Positions 24,332 to 34,112 of a stretch of DNA of 64,000 nt are shown piece by piece. Source of the DNA: Thiothrix litoralis (GTDB lineage: Bacteria > Pseudomonadota > Gammaproteobacteria > Thiotrichales > Thiotrichaceae); assembly GCF_017901135.1 (NCBI RefSeq), contig NZ_CP072801.1:3283501-3347500 (forward strand). The letters run 5' to 3'. Each line of letters starts with the position of its first letter. Position 1 is the first letter of the stretch. A program made the translations under genes and the position numbers. The notes below the pieces were generated by a model. The model ran no database searches. It was not told the origin of the DNA and saw only the letters and a program-made list of their open reading frames with translations.

Positions 24332-25189
24332 TCAGCCCAACAATTCCTTCAAAAACTGCGGCAACGCCGAGCTCCCCTGATGTACCCCCGCATTATAATA
24401 CTTGGTCGGGAACCCCAGCTTTTCCGCCGCCACTTGCCGCTTAAACGCCACCTTACCCGCTTTCGCCGCAATCGTGCAGCTCCACCAGCCAGTCGGGTAG
24501 CTCACCAACTGGAACTGGTGCAATTGCGTATCGCTGAAACCGGCCTTGCGCATGGTGTCGTGCATGGGCTTGATGATCTTTTCAGCGTGAACCAGCGGCG
24601 ATTCGCTTTGCTGTACCAGCAAGCCATTTTCGCCCAATGCACGCCAGCAACCACGGAAGAATTCTTCGCTGTACAGCACCGCACCAGGGCCTACCGGGTC
24701 GGTGCTGTCGACGATCAGGATGTCGAGGGAGCCGGGTTCGGCATTATTGATCCACGCAATCCCGTCTTCAAACGCCAGCGTAGCACGCGGGTCGTTGTTG
24801 GATTCGCACAGTTCCGGGAAGAACATTTCGCTGACGCGGGTCACGCGCTCGTCGATGTCGATCTGGATGGCGGATTCGACTTCCGGGTGACGTAACACTT
24901 CACGCAAGGTGCCGCAGTCGCCGCCGCCGATAATGCACACGCGCTTGGGCGCGGGATGGCTGAACATGACGGGGTGCGCCATCATTTCGTGGTAAACGAA
25001 GTTGTCGCGGGTTGTCACCATGGTGCAACCATCGAGCGTCATCAGTTTGCCGAAGGTTTTGGTGTCGTAAATTTCCAGCTTCTGGAACGGGGTTTGTTCT
25101 TCATGAATTTTGCCCGCGTCAGTTAGTTCAAGCCCGAAAATCGTGCCGGAGTCGGATAATTCAGTAAACCAGTTAGGGTTGGATGTCAT
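24332..25189 (-). CDS. speE: Polyamine aminopropyltransferase (spermidine synthase)
   Basis: The 285-residue protein moves the aminopropyl group of decarboxylated S-adenosylmethionine to putrescine, giving spermidine. It has the N-terminal beta domain (FQKLEIYDTKTFGKLMTLDG), the gatekeeping YHEMMAHPVMFSH, the cofactor loop IIGGGDCGTLREVLRH, and the catalytic Asp in VDSTDPVGPG. The cofactor loop has Cys where most members have Gly (GGGDGG), a minor variant that should be tolerated. ATG at 25189. No speD or speA is adjacent. Confidence 0.95.
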   Translation of the reverse strand: MTSNPNWFTELSDSGTIFGLELTDAGKIHEEQTPFQKLEIYDTKTFGKLMTLDGCTMVTTRDNFVYHEMMAHPVMFSHPAPKRVCIIGGGDCGTLREVLRHPEVESAIQIDIDERVTRVSEMFFPELCESNNDPRATLAFEDGIAWINNAEPGSLDILIVDSTDPVGPGAVLYSEEFFRGCWRALGENGLLVQQSESPLVHAEKIIKPMHDTMRKAGFSDTQLHQFQLVSYPTGWWSCTIAAKAGKVAFKRQVAAEKLGFPTKYYNAGVHQGSSALPQFLKELLG

Positions 25190-25259
25190 GGCAGCGCCTG
25201 TTGATTGATCACATAAAGGCGCTATGATGCCACAAGCCCGAAGTTTGTAGAATGTCTGT

Positions 25260-25733
25260 TTAGTGAAACACAGGTGCTTCGCCAGACAGACTTAAGCCCT
25301 CTGCCCAGAAAAAGCTGTTGCCCTCTTCCGGGCGGTTAAGCAGCACCATCAATACCACCCATTTGAGGCGGTCAAGGTTGAAGTCTTCATCCTGCAACTC
25401 CAGCACACGGTCGAGGATTTGTTCGCGGGCTTCGGTACTAATGACGCCTGCGTGTTCCAGGAAGATCAGGTAGCCTTGGCACTCACCATCCAGCCAGTAG
25501 CGTTCCTGCGGGGAAAAAATCCGGGTGGTGGAACAGCGGTAGGTGACTTCTACCCGTTCGGCGGTATCGCCCAAGCTTTCCAGCCAGTCGAACGCACGGG
25601 TAATTTCGCTGTTTAGAAAACCAGCGTCCTGCAAGTAACCGTGCATGGAGGCGCGGTCTTCCGGCAGGTTATCACCCATGTCGGGATAATTGTCAAAAAG
25701 GTAGAAGAGAACGTCCAGCGTATTTTCTTTCAT
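25260..25733 (-). CDS. smg: Smg protein (DUF494)
   Basis: With ATG at 25733 the protein is 157 residues, the usual length. It starts MKENTLDVLFYLFDNYPDM and has the family's acidic helix-rich sequence (LQDAGFLNSEITRAFDWLE, LDRLKWVVLMVLLNRP). The role is unknown, but the gene is regularly next to dprA, as here: its ATG shares one base with the dprA stop (TGATG). A longer frame upstream lies inside dprA and is not used. Confidence 0.9.
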   Translation of the reverse strand: MKENTLDVLFYLFDNYPDMGDNLPEDRASMHGYLQDAGFLNSEITRAFDWLESLGDTAERVEVTYRCSTTRIFSPQERYWLDGECQGYLIFLEHAGVISTEAREQILDRVLELQDEDFNLDRLKWVVLMVLLNRPEEGNSFFWAEGLSLSGEAPVFH

Positions 25734-26893
25734 CAGTTTCCAGTTCCTGACCCCAATCGCATGTAATGACCACCACCACATGCTGCTACAAGGTTATGCA
25801 GTTCAAGCATAAGGAGAATGGATGAAACTGCTTCTGCGGTCAAGCCTGTATTCAGGATAATCCGGTCTATCGGTAGTGGTTCGTAGCCTAACGCATCAAG
25901 TACTTGGGCATATTCAGGATCAAAGGTATCCGTGTCTGACAAGGCATTACCGGTCGTCAGTGCCAGATGTCCTTGCACAGTAGCAGGGGCTTTATCTTGT
26001 TGTAACCACACGTTTAATTGTGGTGCAATTTCTTCCAGAATATCGTTGGCGGTTTCGACCAATTTTGCACCTTGGCGAATTAAATGGTGGCAGCCGCGTG
26101 CCAGCGGATTGTGGATCGAACCAGGAATGGCGAACACTTCGCGGCCTTGTTCCATGGCGTGGCGTGCCGTGACCAGCGTGCCACTTTGCAGGGCGGCCTC
26201 CACAATCAAGACCCCGAAGCTCATGCCGCTGATAATGCGGTTGCGGCGTGGGAAATGCTGCGGGTGGGCGGGAATGCCGATGGGGAATTCGGAGACGATG
26301 CAGCCTTGTGTGGTAATGCGTTCCGCCAATTTGCGGTTGCGCAGTGGGTACATAATGTCGAGGCCGTTGCCGACCACGGCAATGGTATTGCCTCCGGCTT
26401 CCAGCGCGGCTTCGTGGCTGTAAGCGTCGATGCCCACCGCGAGGCCGCTGGTGACGGTGAGGCCATTGGTGGCGAAATGCGCTGCGAAGGCACGCGCGTT
26501 TTCCTTGCCGCCTTGGGTGGGGTTGCGGCTGCCGACCATGCCGATTTGCGGGTCATTGAGGAGGTCGGGATTACCGAGGGCAAACAGCACGGGCGGCGCG
26601 GTGCGGATGCGTTTCAGCAAAGTCGGGTAACGATTGTCTTCGGGAACGAGGACGTGGTGTTGGTCGGATGCTGCCAGCCAGCGCCAGTCGGGGGCAGCGG
26701 CCTCCTGCGGCAAGGCGCGGTAGGCCGCAATCCCTTCCTTTTTTAAGCCTGCTTCGAGCAGGGCGGTGTCGGAAACGCGCAAGGCTTGCGCCGCTCCACC
26801 GAAATGTTCCACGATACGGCGCAGGCTGCTGGGGCCCATGCCTTTGGCTCGCCAGAAATGCAGGCGGGCGCGGCGTTCTGAATCAGTGAGCAT
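25733..26893 (-). CDS. dprA: DNA processing protein DprA (Smf)
   Basis: With ATG at 26893 the protein is 386 residues. DprA loads RecA on incoming single-stranded DNA during natural transformation. It has the N-terminal SAM-like domain (RAKGMGPSSLRRIVEHFGG), the Rossmann-type core with MVGSRNPTQGGKENA, TSGLAVGIDAYSHEAAL, the FPRRNRIISGMS motif and EAALQSGTLVTARHA, and a C-terminal winged helix (LPIDRIILNTGLTAEAVSS). A TTG 60 bp further upstream keeps the frame open but has no family similarity. It is followed directly by smg. Confidence 0.93.
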   Translation of the reverse strand: MLTDSERRARLHFWRAKGMGPSSLRRIVEHFGGAAQALRVSDTALLEAGLKKEGIAAYRALPQEAAAPDWRWLAASDQHHVLVPEDNRYPTLLKRIRTAPPVLFALGNPDLLNDPQIGMVGSRNPTQGGKENARAFAAHFATNGLTVTSGLAVGIDAYSHEAALEAGGNTIAVVGNGLDIMYPLRNRKLAERITTQGCIVSEFPIGIPAHPQHFPRRNRIISGMSFGVLIVEAALQSGTLVTARHAMEQGREVFAIPGSIHNPLARGCHHLIRQGAKLVETANDILEEIAPQLNVWLQQDKAPATVQGHLALTTGNALSDTDTFDPEYAQVLDALGYEPLPIDRIILNTGLTAEAVSSILLMLELHNLVAACGGGHYMRLGSGTGN

Positions 26894-27001
26894 GAATAAA
26901 GCGTTCCGTGGTGATGAGCCTGCATTTTCCGTCAGGGATGGGCGTGGATGCAAACAAATCCGCTAGCCTGTGGATTCTGCCTTTTTAGTGCCCAGTGCTT
27001 G

Positions 27002-27148
27002 CTAACCTCTTGTCCAGAAACGATTCCCACAATTGTAACAGCGGTAATACGCTTTACCCCCTGAAAATAAACGCCGCCAAAAGCCGATACGGACGCGTCG
27101 CGCCGCTGACAAACAATGCGGGCAAGTACAGACATTCGTGATTGCCAT
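27002..27148 (-). CDS. Small zinc-ribbon protein
   Basis: The 48-residue protein starts MAITNVCTCPHCLSAARRV and ends YYRCYNCGNRFWTRG. Two CxxC pairs (CPHC and CYNC) spaced by about 30 residues with basic residues between form a classic zinc ribbon; YRCYNCGNRF resembles the nucleic-acid-binding ribbons of transcription or transposase proteins. ATG at 27148 gives the shortest complete form; the frame extends to 27184. It precedes dprA by 108 bp on the same strand. Confidence 0.6.
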   Translation of the reverse strand: MAITNVCTCPHCLSAARRVRIGFWRRLFSGGKAYYRCYNCGNRFWTRG

Positions 27149-27181
27149 GGGGTAACAGGTTTCCTTAACGGTTAATAAAAG

Positions 27182-27216
27182 CAAAAAAAAGCAACCAGAG
27201 CATAGCCGTGGTTGCT
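27182..27216 (-). terminator. Rho-independent terminator
   Basis: Read leftward, AGCAACCA (27216-27209) and TGGTTGCT (27197-27190) form an 8-bp stem with an 11-base loop, followed by an eight-T run. It ends leftward transcripts from the PP-loop enzyme gene. The AT-rich DNA from 27230 to 27428 between them shows no gene. Confidence 0.7.
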
Positions 27217-27428
27217 AAGGGACAAATCTTAAGGGGGTAAGAGTGACTTGTCCTTAAAGAGTTTCATACAATGAATCGCTGAGTGGATATTAACTGAAAA
27301 CAATGGTTTTTGGGTAGAGGATTGTAACATATTGTAACAGTATACGCTGCATCGTGGTGAGCGGCTAACATCCTGCACCTTGCCCAGCCGATGATTTTCC
27401 GCCACATGAGCGCCACCGGCGGCTAGGT

Positions 27429-28472
27429 TTATAAGAGCCAGTCCTTCGGTATTTCCCCTGCCAGCGGTGCAACCGTGAATTCGCGGGCATCTTCCCCCGG
27501 TCGGGCAATGTTGCAGACCACTTCCGGCGCGTGTTTGCCTTGGCTGTAACGGGCGGCAATTTGTGCCGCCAGTTGCAAATCGTCATCGCTGATATGGTCG
27601 CCATCCAGCAGGGTTAAGGGGCCGCCGTGGCTGGCAGTCTTGATCCAGGTAAACTGGTTTTTGTAGCCTTCGAGGAAATTGGTTTCACCTTCTTCACGCG
27701 ACACGATCATTTTGAAATGCGGGCGGGGGCGTACATGCCGCCCGATTTTCAGCAGCATAATGTCGTCGAGTTCGTAATCGCGGCTGGGGCGGTGCGCCCA
27801 CAAGTCTTTGAGTTTACCGGTGTAATTGGCATCGGTGAGGAAGCAGCAGCCGCCCGCAGGTTGTGCGTATTCTTCAATACCCCATTGGTTAGCTAGCGCC
27901 ATTTGTGGCTTGCGGCTGCGCCCGTTGAAACCGTAGAGTTGCTCGCGGTTGATCCAACCTTCGCGTTCCGGCTTGGTGGGCGGCAGGTTGCGGGCAGACA
28001 GCGGGCGTAACAGCAAATCGTCTGCGCCCGATTCGGCGGCAATGATCGGCATGGTTTTGGCGCGTTGCGACATGGGGCGTTGCCCCACCACTTCGCCGGT
28101 GATGATGAAATCGAAGCCTTTTTGCTGAATCCACTCGTGCGCTTTTTTCACCATGAAAATCTTGCAGTCGAGGCAAGGGTTCATGTTCGCGCCGTAGCCG
28201 TATTTGGGGTTGAGCACCACGTCTTTGTATTCTTCGACAATATCGACGATGTGCAGCTTGATGCCGAGCTGTTCCGCCACCCACAAGGAATTGTTGCGCT
28301 TGGTTTTTTCACTGTGCTGTTTGCGGATGGCGTGGGTATGGCCTTCCACACAAAAGCCAGTGTAAAAGTTGATGCCTTCGACGTGGATGCCTTGCTCCTG
28401 CACGGCTTTGGTGGCAAGCATCGAATCAAGGCCGCCAGAAATCAGGGAAACGGCGCGGTATTGTCGGGTCAT
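27429..28472 (-). CDS. PP-loop ATPase with C-terminal DUF814-like domain (tRNA thiolation type)
   Basis: The 347-residue protein has an N-terminal adenine-nucleotide alpha-hydrolase fold with the PP-loop SGGLDS near residue 12, a Cys pair NPCLDCK near 100, and a GEVVGQRPMSQ block. The C-terminal part (EEYAQPAGGCCFLTDANYTG onwards, with RPRPHFKMIVSREEGE) resembles DUF814/NFACT-R-type RNA-binding sequence. Similar proteins are annotated as MnmA-like tRNA thiouridylases, but the true substrate is not established. ATG at 28472 is preferred to GTG at 28481. Single gene, with a terminator about 210 bp downstream. Confidence 0.75.
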   Translation of the reverse strand: MTRQYRAVSLISGGLDSMLATKAVQEQGIHVEGINFYTGFCVEGHTHAIRKQHSEKTKRNNSLWVAEQLGIKLHIVDIVEEYKDVVLNPKYGYGANMNPCLDCKIFMVKKAHEWIQQKGFDFIITGEVVGQRPMSQRAKTMPIIAAESGADDLLLRPLSARNLPPTKPEREGWINREQLYGFNGRSRKPQMALANQWGIEEYAQPAGGCCFLTDANYTGKLKDLWAHRPSRDYELDDIMLLKIGRHVRPRPHFKMIVSREEGETNFLEGYKNQFTWIKTASHGGPLTLLDGDHISDDDLQLAAQIAARYSQGKHAPEVVCNIARPGEDAREFTVAPLAGEIPKDWLL

Positions 28473-28499
28473 GACGGTCACTAACTGGTTGGGGATGCG

Positions 28500-29003
28500 T
28501 CAGTATACGCTATTTGTGGCGTGCTGTTGAAAGATGCCTGCGTCGCGGTTCTTCATCACGTTTTCCCACGAAAATATCTGGCCATTCATGGCGATATAAA
28601 CGCCTGCCGGGAGCAGTTGCACCCCGGTGACGGCACAGCCTAGATTAAACAGCGCGTCGGAATGCTTCACGGTATAGGGGATCATTGCGCCTGACAGCAC
28701 GATGGTTTTGCCGCTTATGTGCTTGCCCAAAACTTCGGCGGTTGCCGCCATCGTGTCGGTGCCGTGGGTAATGATGATGTGAGTGGCGGGGCAGCGTTGG
28801 CAGCGTTGCAGAATGTTGGTGCGGTCTTGGTCATGCATGTCCAGACTGTCTTTCAGCGACAGGGTTTCTACCGCTATATCCAGCGTACAGCGGCCTCTGG
28901 CGAGCATGGCGGGAATGCTGGTCTGGTCGAATACCAGTTCGCCCGTGAGGGGGTTGTACACTTTGTCGAGAGTGCCGCCAGTGATGAAGAGTTGGATCTG
29001 CAT
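28500..29003 (-). CDS. Asparaginase N-terminal domain protein
   Basis: The 167-residue protein holds only the N-terminal half of the L-asparaginase fold: first Thr motif LFITGGTLDK, second motif IIITHGTDTMAATAEVLG with the catalytic Thr-Asp, and IVLSGAMIPYTVKHSDALF. The C-terminal domain, needed for tetramers in true asparaginases, is absent, yet the gene ends cleanly and single-domain members of this length are a known family. Whether it hydrolyses asparagine is unknown. It ends 28 bp upstream of the PP-loop enzyme gene. Confidence 0.8.
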   Translation of the reverse strand: MQIQLFITGGTLDKVYNPLTGELVFDQTSIPAMLARGRCTLDIAVETLSLKDSLDMHDQDRTNILQRCQRCPATHIIITHGTDTMAATAEVLGKHISGKTIVLSGAMIPYTVKHSDALFNLGCAVTGVQLLPAGVYIAMNGQIFSWENVMKNRDAGIFQQHATNSVY

Positions 29004-29012
29004 TGTTTGCGG

Positions 29013-29399
29013 TTAACCTTTGACCTTCCTTATCATGTGGTCAATGACAGGGCTATGCGCGTGCTGAGGGCTGAACATGATGATTTCCGCGTCCACGTCG
29101 ACCTTTACGTTATGTCCGGGTGGCCAGTAGAAGAGATCATTGGTTTTTACCGTCTCTTGTGCGCCCTGTGCGTCGGTCGTGGTAAGTTGACCATACAAGA
29201 CAAAACCCCAGTGAGGGCACTGGCATAAATCGCCTTCCAGCCCTTCAAACAAAGGGGTTGTGTCAACACCCGCTGAGAGCGTGAAACATTCGCCACTGAT
29301 TTTGCCTAATCCAGTTGCATCGCCGAAATCCATTTGCTGACGGATTACCGCACCAGGGATTTCCATCCTGACGTCCACATTTTCTTTGGCTATATGCAT
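29013..29399 (-). CDS. Cupin-like protein
   Basis: The 128-residue protein has a single cupin-like barrel. PHWGFVLYGQLTT supplies a conserved His and the beta strand and turn, and DLFYWPPGHNVKVDVDAEI the second cupin motif. The metal-binding set is incomplete relative to classic cupins, so function is uncertain. ATG at 29399 is fixed by a perfect AAAGGAG upstream. It is 9 bp upstream of the asparaginase-domain gene and cotranscribed. Confidence 0.7.
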   Translation of the reverse strand: MHIAKENVDVRMEIPGAVIRQQMDFGDATGLGKISGECFTLSAGVDTTPLFEGLEGDLCQCPHWGFVLYGQLTTTDAQGAQETVKTNDLFYWPPGHNVKVDVDAEIIMFSPQHAHSPVIDHMIRKVKG

Positions 29400-29673
29400 G
29401 ATTGATTCTCCTTTGGGGGTGAATGGATGCTTTGTGGCAAGTATTCTGTCAATCACCGCATCCGTTTAAGTATTGTTTGAATTATCTTTGTGTATTCTAG
29501 CATGTTTCTAACTGCTTACGCTGGCTGGCTGTGTTGATGAGTACGTTGTATGTGATTTGCACCCACCAGAAAGCCCCGATTTCCTACCGCACATTCGGTT
29601 AGAGTGCTGAATGAGACAGCAGCTTGCAGTATACTTGCCAACTTTCAGGCATAAACGTAAAAGCAAGTAAGTT

Positions 29674-30582
29674 ATGGCTAACTATGACCTTTCCACCTTT
29701 CAAGGGTTGATCCTCGCACTGCAAGATTACTGGGCGCAGCAAGGTTGCGTCATCATGCAACCGTATGACATGGAAATGGGTGCGGGAACCTTCCACCCAG
29801 CGACCTTCCTGCGTTCCATCGGCCCAGAGCCGTGGCGTGCCGCGTATGTGCAGCCCTCGCGCCGCCCTACGGATGGGCGTTATGGCGAAAACCCCAACCG
29901 TTTGCAGCATTATTACCAGTTTCAGGTATTGCTGAAGCCGTCGCCGGACAATATTCAGGACTTGTACCTCGGTTCCCTGCAAATGCTCGGTTTCGACCCG
30001 CTGGTGCATGACATCCGCTTCGTGGAAGACAACTGGGAATCACCCACGCTAGGTGCATGGGGCTTGGGTTGGGAAGTGTGGTTGAACGGCATGGAAGTGA
30101 CCCAGTTCACCTACTTCCAGCAAGTCGGCGGGCTGGATTGCAAACCCGTGAGCGGCGAGATCACCTACGGTCTGGAACGCCTCGCGATGTACATGCAAAA
30201 CGTGCAAAGCGTCTACGATCTGGTGTGGACGAAAGGCCCGCAAGGCGTAGTGACTTACGGCGATGTGTACCACCAGAATGAAGTCGAGCAGTCCACCTAC
30301 AACTTCGAGCACGCCAATGTGGCAGAGCTGTTCCACACCTTTGACGTGTGCGAACGTGAAAGCCAGCGCCTGATTGAAGCCGGATTGCCTTTGCCTGCTT
30401 ATGAACAAATGCTCAAAGCCTCGCACACCTTCAACCTGCTGGATGCGCGTAAAGCCATTTCCGTGACCGAACGCCAGCGCTTCATCTTGCGGGTACGCAC
30501 CCTGTCGCGGGCGATTGCCGAAGCTTATTACAACGTCCGTGAAGCCTTGGGCTTCCCGATGCTGCCCGCAGGAGAAAAATAA
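29674..30582 (+). CDS. glyQ: Glycine-tRNA ligase alpha subunit
   Basis: The 302-residue protein is the class II catalytic subunit of the alpha2beta2 glycyl-tRNA synthetase. It has [38 protein letters not shown] and [19 protein letters not shown], with class II motifs complete. It activates glycine with ATP and pairs with GlyS. It is translationally coupled to glyS (TAATG). The 217-bp upstream gap holds a TATACT at 29630 that could be its -10 box. Confidence 0.97.
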   Translation: MANYDLSTFQGLILALQDYWAQQGCVIMQPYDMEMGAGTFHPATFLRSIGPEPWRAAYVQPSRRPTDGRYGENPNRLQHYYQFQVLLKPSPDNIQDLYLGSLQMLGFDPLVHDIRFVEDNWESPTLGAWGLGWEVWLNGMEVTQFTYFQQVGGLDCKPVSGEITYGLERLAMYMQNVQSVYDLVWTKGPQGVVTYGDVYHQNEVEQSTYNFEHANVAELFHTFDVCERESQRLIEAGLPLPAYEQMLKASHTFNLLDARKAISVTERQRFILRVRTLSRAIAEAYYNVREALGFPMLPAGEK

Positions 30583-32642
30583 TGTTACACGATTTACTGG
30601 TGGAAATTGGCACGGAAGAGCTGCCACCCAAAGCCCTGAAAAAACTCTCCGACGCTTTCACAGCGGGTATTGTTGCTGGCCTCGCAGACGCTGGTCTGGC
30701 AGCCGAGGACTTCTACGCTTACGCTGCGCCGCGCCGTTTGGCAGTGTGGTTGAAAGGCGTGCCCAAGCAACAAGCGGATCAGATCATTGAACGCAAAGGC
30801 CCTGCCTTGGCAGCAGCGTTTGACAAGGAAGGCAACCCCAGCAAAGCAGCGGAAGGTTTCGCACGCTCCTGTGGTGTGGCATTCGCTGACTTGCAACAGA
30901 TTGAAACCGACAAAGGCGGCTGGCTGATCTTCCGCCAGCAACAGGTCGGGCAACAAACCACGGCTTTGTTCGCCGCTATCGTCGAAAAGTCCCTCGCGGC
31001 CTTGCCTATCCCGAAGCGGATGCGTTGGGGCAGTGGCACGGCTGAATTCGTGCGCCCGATCCATTGGATTGTGATGCTGGCGGATAGCGAAGTGATCGAC
31101 GCGACGATTATGGGCATTCCCACCGGGCGCGAAACCCGTGGACACCGTTTCCATGCCCCGGCTGCGCTGGCGATTACCTCGCCTGCTGATTACGCGGTGC
31201 AATTGGGCGAAGCCTACGTCGTGGCTCGTTTTGATGCACGTCGCACCATGATTCAAGGCAAGGTTGAAACCCTCGCGGCGGAACTCGGCGGCAAAGCGGT
31301 CATGCCGGAAGATTTGCTGGATGAAGTCACTGCGCTGGTCGAATGGCCTGTGCCCGTCGCGGGTCGCTTTGAGGAACGTTTCCTCGATGTGCCGCAGGAA
31401 GCGCTGATTTCCACCATGCAGGATAATCAGAAATACTTCGCGCTGGTGGGTGCGGATGGCAAGCTGATGCCGAATTTCATCACGGTTGCCAATATCGAAA
31501 GCCGCGATGTTGCGCAGATTTCCACGGGTAACGAGCGCGTGATTCGTCCGCGTTTCAGCGATGCCGAATTCTTCTGGAATCAGGACAAGAAAACCCCGCT
31601 GGAAAGCCGCCGCGAACAGCTCAAGAAAATGGTGTTCCAGCAAAAACTCGGCACTTTGTACGACAAGTCTGAGCGCGTGGCTTTGCTGGCGGCGGAAATT
31701 GCCAAGCAGATGGGCGGCGATGAAGCCCTCGCTATCCGCGCTGCCCAGCTTGGCAAGTGTGACCTTGTGACCAATATGGTGTTTGAATTCACCGAACTGC
31801 AAGGCACGATGGGGCGCTATTACGCCCAGCAAGATGGCGAACCTGCTGACGTTGCCAGCGCGATGGAAGAACAGTACATGCCGCGCTTTGCTGGCGACGA
31901 CCTGCCGCACACTGCCACCGGGCGCATTTTGGCATTGGCGGAACGACTCGACACCTTGACCGGCATTTTCGGTATCGGTCAGAAACCGACTGGTGCGAAA
32001 GACCCGTTTGCATTACGCCGTGCTGCGCTGGGTGTGTTGCGCATACTGATTGAGCTGCAATTGCCGCTGGACTTGGCAGACTTGCTGGATAAAGCCGCAG
32101 AAGGTTTCACAGCCCAACTTGGCAGCAAGCCGGACACGCAGGAAGCGCTGGATTACATTCTCGAACGCTTACGCGCTTACTATCAGGAACAGGGCATCGG
32201 TGCGGAATTGGTCGAAGCGGTTGCTTCCCTCAAGCCAACCCGCCCCTTGGATTTCGATCACCGGGTCAAAGCGGTGGCGGCCTTCCGCCAGTTGAGTGCC
32301 TCCGAAAGTTTGGCAGCGGCCAACAAGCGCATCGGCAATATCCTGAAAAAAGTCGAGGGCAATTTGCCGGACGGCGTGAATGCGGGTTTGTTGCAGTTGG
32401 ATGCGGAGCGTGTTCTGGCGAGTGCCGTGCAGTATCAGGAAAACAAGGTCATGCCGTTATTCGCGGCGGGCGAATACGAAGCAGCCCTGTTGTCGCTGGC
32501 TGAATTGCGTGAGCCGGTCGACAAGTTCTTCGATGATGTCATGGTTATGGCTGACGATGTGGCGTTGAAAAACAACCGCCTCGCATTGCTGAACCAGATG
32601 CGTGGCTTGTTCCTGCGCGTGGCGGATTTGTCGGTGCTGTAA
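30582..32642 (+). CDS. glyS: Glycine-tRNA ligase beta subunit
   Basis: The 686-residue protein is the tRNA-binding subunit, of the usual length. It starts LLVEIGTEELPPKALKKLS, contains RFHAPAALAI, KYFALVGADGKLMPNFITV and an HD-like region around LGKCDLVTNMVFEFTELQG, and ends with the anticodon-binding domain (FFDDVMVMADDVALKNNRL). Its ATG shares a base with the glyQ stop. Confidence 0.97.
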   Translation: MLHDLLVEIGTEELPPKALKKLSDAFTAGIVAGLADAGLAAEDFYAYAAPRRLAVWLKGVPKQQADQIIERKGPALAAAFDKEGNPSKAAEGFARSCGVAFADLQQIETDKGGWLIFRQQQVGQQTTALFAAIVEKSLAALPIPKRMRWGSGTAEFVRPIHWIVMLADSEVIDATIMGIPTGRETRGHRFHAPAALAITSPADYAVQLGEAYVVARFDARRTMIQGKVETLAAELGGKAVMPEDLLDEVTALVEWPVPVAGRFEERFLDVPQEALISTMQDNQKYFALVGADGKLMPNFITVANIESRDVAQISTGNERVIRPRFSDAEFFWNQDKKTPLESRREQLKKMVFQQKLGTLYDKSERVALLAAEIAKQMGGDEALAIRAAQLGKCDLVTNMVFEFTELQGTMGRYYAQQDGEPADVASAMEEQYMPRFAGDDLPHTATGRILALAERLDTLTGIFGIGQKPTGAKDPFALRRAALGVLRILIELQLPLDLADLLDKAAEGFTAQLGSKPDTQEALDYILERLRAYYQEQGIGAELVEAVASLKPTRPLDFDHRVKAVAAFRQLSASESLAAANKRIGNILKKVEGNLPDGVNAGLLQLDAERVLASAVQYQENKVMPLFAAGEYEAALLSLAELREPVDKFFDDVMVMADDVALKNNRLALLNQMRGLFLRVADLSVL

Positions 32643-32663
32643 CAGCACAATAGTGGGGTTTGC

Positions 32664-32864
32664 ATGGTGCTTCCATCCCGTTTGCTGGGGATGCTTCCGG
32701 CATTGTTTGTATTGTTGTGGAGCACCGGCTTTATCGGCGCAAAGTACGGGCTGCCGTATGCCGCCCCGCTGGCTTTTCTGGTGGCGCGTTATGTGCTGGT
32801 TATTGTCGCCCTCTCCTTGACGGAGCAGGGGAAGGATGAAGATTATTTTTTAAGCAACTCTTAA
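32664..32864 (+). pseudogene. EamA-type transporter, N-terminal fragment
   Basis: The frame encodes LPALFVLLWSTGFIGAKYG and APLAFLVARYVLVIVA, the first one to two membrane segments of an EamA/DMT-type permease (normally about 300 residues, ten segments), then diverges (LTEQGKDEDYFLSNS) and stops. Only about 50 residues of family sequence remain, so it is a truncated gene. It abuts the convergent exported-protein gene with a 4-bp overlap of stops. Confidence 0.7.
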
Positions 32865-33352
32865 TTGAAAGGTTGCAAGGGAGTGCTGCTAAACGTTGCA
32901 AAAGGAATCTTCGCCTGCACGTTGGCATCCGGTGTCAGTGCCTCCAGCGTTGCCAACCATTGCATCTTTTCGAGGGTACACACTGGTAATATCAGCTTGC
33001 CACTGAAATGCCCTGCTGATGCTGCCTGCAAATCAGCGTATTGGTAGCCCATGAACATATTCACGCCCTCCACCGTCAAGCGGATACTGCTCACCTTGGG
33101 CAGCCCCGTGGTTTCTGCCTGAACGCTCAGTTCTTCCATCAACGGAATACTGGCGGGGTTAATGCTGAAACGAATGCTGCGTCCATTGGCATCAGCCGCC
33201 GTACACGCCCCCTGACGCAAATCACAGGGCGATTGCAAGGCCAATTCGATGGTTGGCAAATTGTCTGTGGAAGGTGAACGCCCATCCAGCAGCAGCTTAC
33301 CCGCCACTGTCAGGCCAAACACCAACACCGCAACCAGCAAGTAAACCTTCAT
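32861..33352 (-). CDS. Exported or anchored protein of unknown function
   Basis: With ATG at 33352 the protein is 163 residues. It begins with an N-terminal membrane segment (VYLLVAVLVFGLTVAGKLLL) and continues as a soluble beta-rich domain with paired Cys (SPCDLRQGACTAADANGR, LPVCTLEKM) that could form disulfides in the periplasm. No family is recognised. ATG overlaps the xthA stop by 4 bp; it is the last gene of the dnaA-to-xthA chain. Confidence 0.75.
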   Translation of the reverse strand: MKVYLLVAVLVFGLTVAGKLLLDGRSPSTDNLPTIELALQSPCDLRQGACTAADANGRSIRFSINPASIPLMEELSVQAETTGLPKVSSIRLTVEGVNMFMGYQYADLQAASAGHFSGKLILPVCTLEKMQWLATLEALTPDANVQAKIPFATFSSTPLQPFN

Positions 33353-34112
33353 TCCGCAAACACCGCTACTACTGGCGTATGGTCGGAAGGTTTCTCCCAA
33401 GTACGCGGTTCACGCTCAATCACGCACGACTGGCACACAGCCACCAACGCTTGGCTAGCGAGAATCAAGTCGATCCGCAAGCCGTGATTGCGCCGGAAAC
33501 CACCCGCACGGTAATCCCACCAGCTAAAGCTTTTCTCCGCTTGCTCAAACAACCGGAAGGTATCCTGCAAACCCAACGCCTGAATCGCCTGTAACGCGGC
33601 ACGTTCCGGGGGAGAGCAGAGAATACCTTCACCCCACGCTACCGGGTCATGCACATCGCGGTCTTGCGGGGCAATATTGAAATCGCCCAACACCACCAAC
33701 TTGGGGTAAGCCGCAGCCTGTTGTTGTAACCAAGCGGTGACTTTCGCCAGCCAGTCGAGCTTGTAGGCGTATTTGTCGGAACCGACTTCAGCACCGTTCA
33801 CCACGTACAAATTCACCACCCGCACCCCGTCAAGGGTGGCGGCGAGAATGCGGCGTTGCGGGTCATCCAGACCGGGAATGTCAGTCACCACTTCAGTGGC
33901 AGGTGACTTGCTGAGCACAGCTACACCGTTATAGGTTTTCTGCCCGGCAAATACCGCGCTGTAACCTGCTACTTCCAGTTCCGCCACGGGGAACTGCTCA
34001 TCCACCGTTTTGGTTTCCTGAATCGCCAACACATCAGGTTGCGCGGCAGCCAACCATTGCAGTACATGCGGCAGGCGCACCCGTAGCGAATTCACATTCC
34101 AGGTCGCGATTT

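Noticed and set aside
26894-26953. An upstream TTG start for dprA.
   Set aside because: The extra 20 residues have no family similarity; ATG at 26893 gives the usual start.
30594-31910. A 438-codon minus-strand frame under glyS.
   Set aside because: Shadow of glyS, which is secure by family and length.
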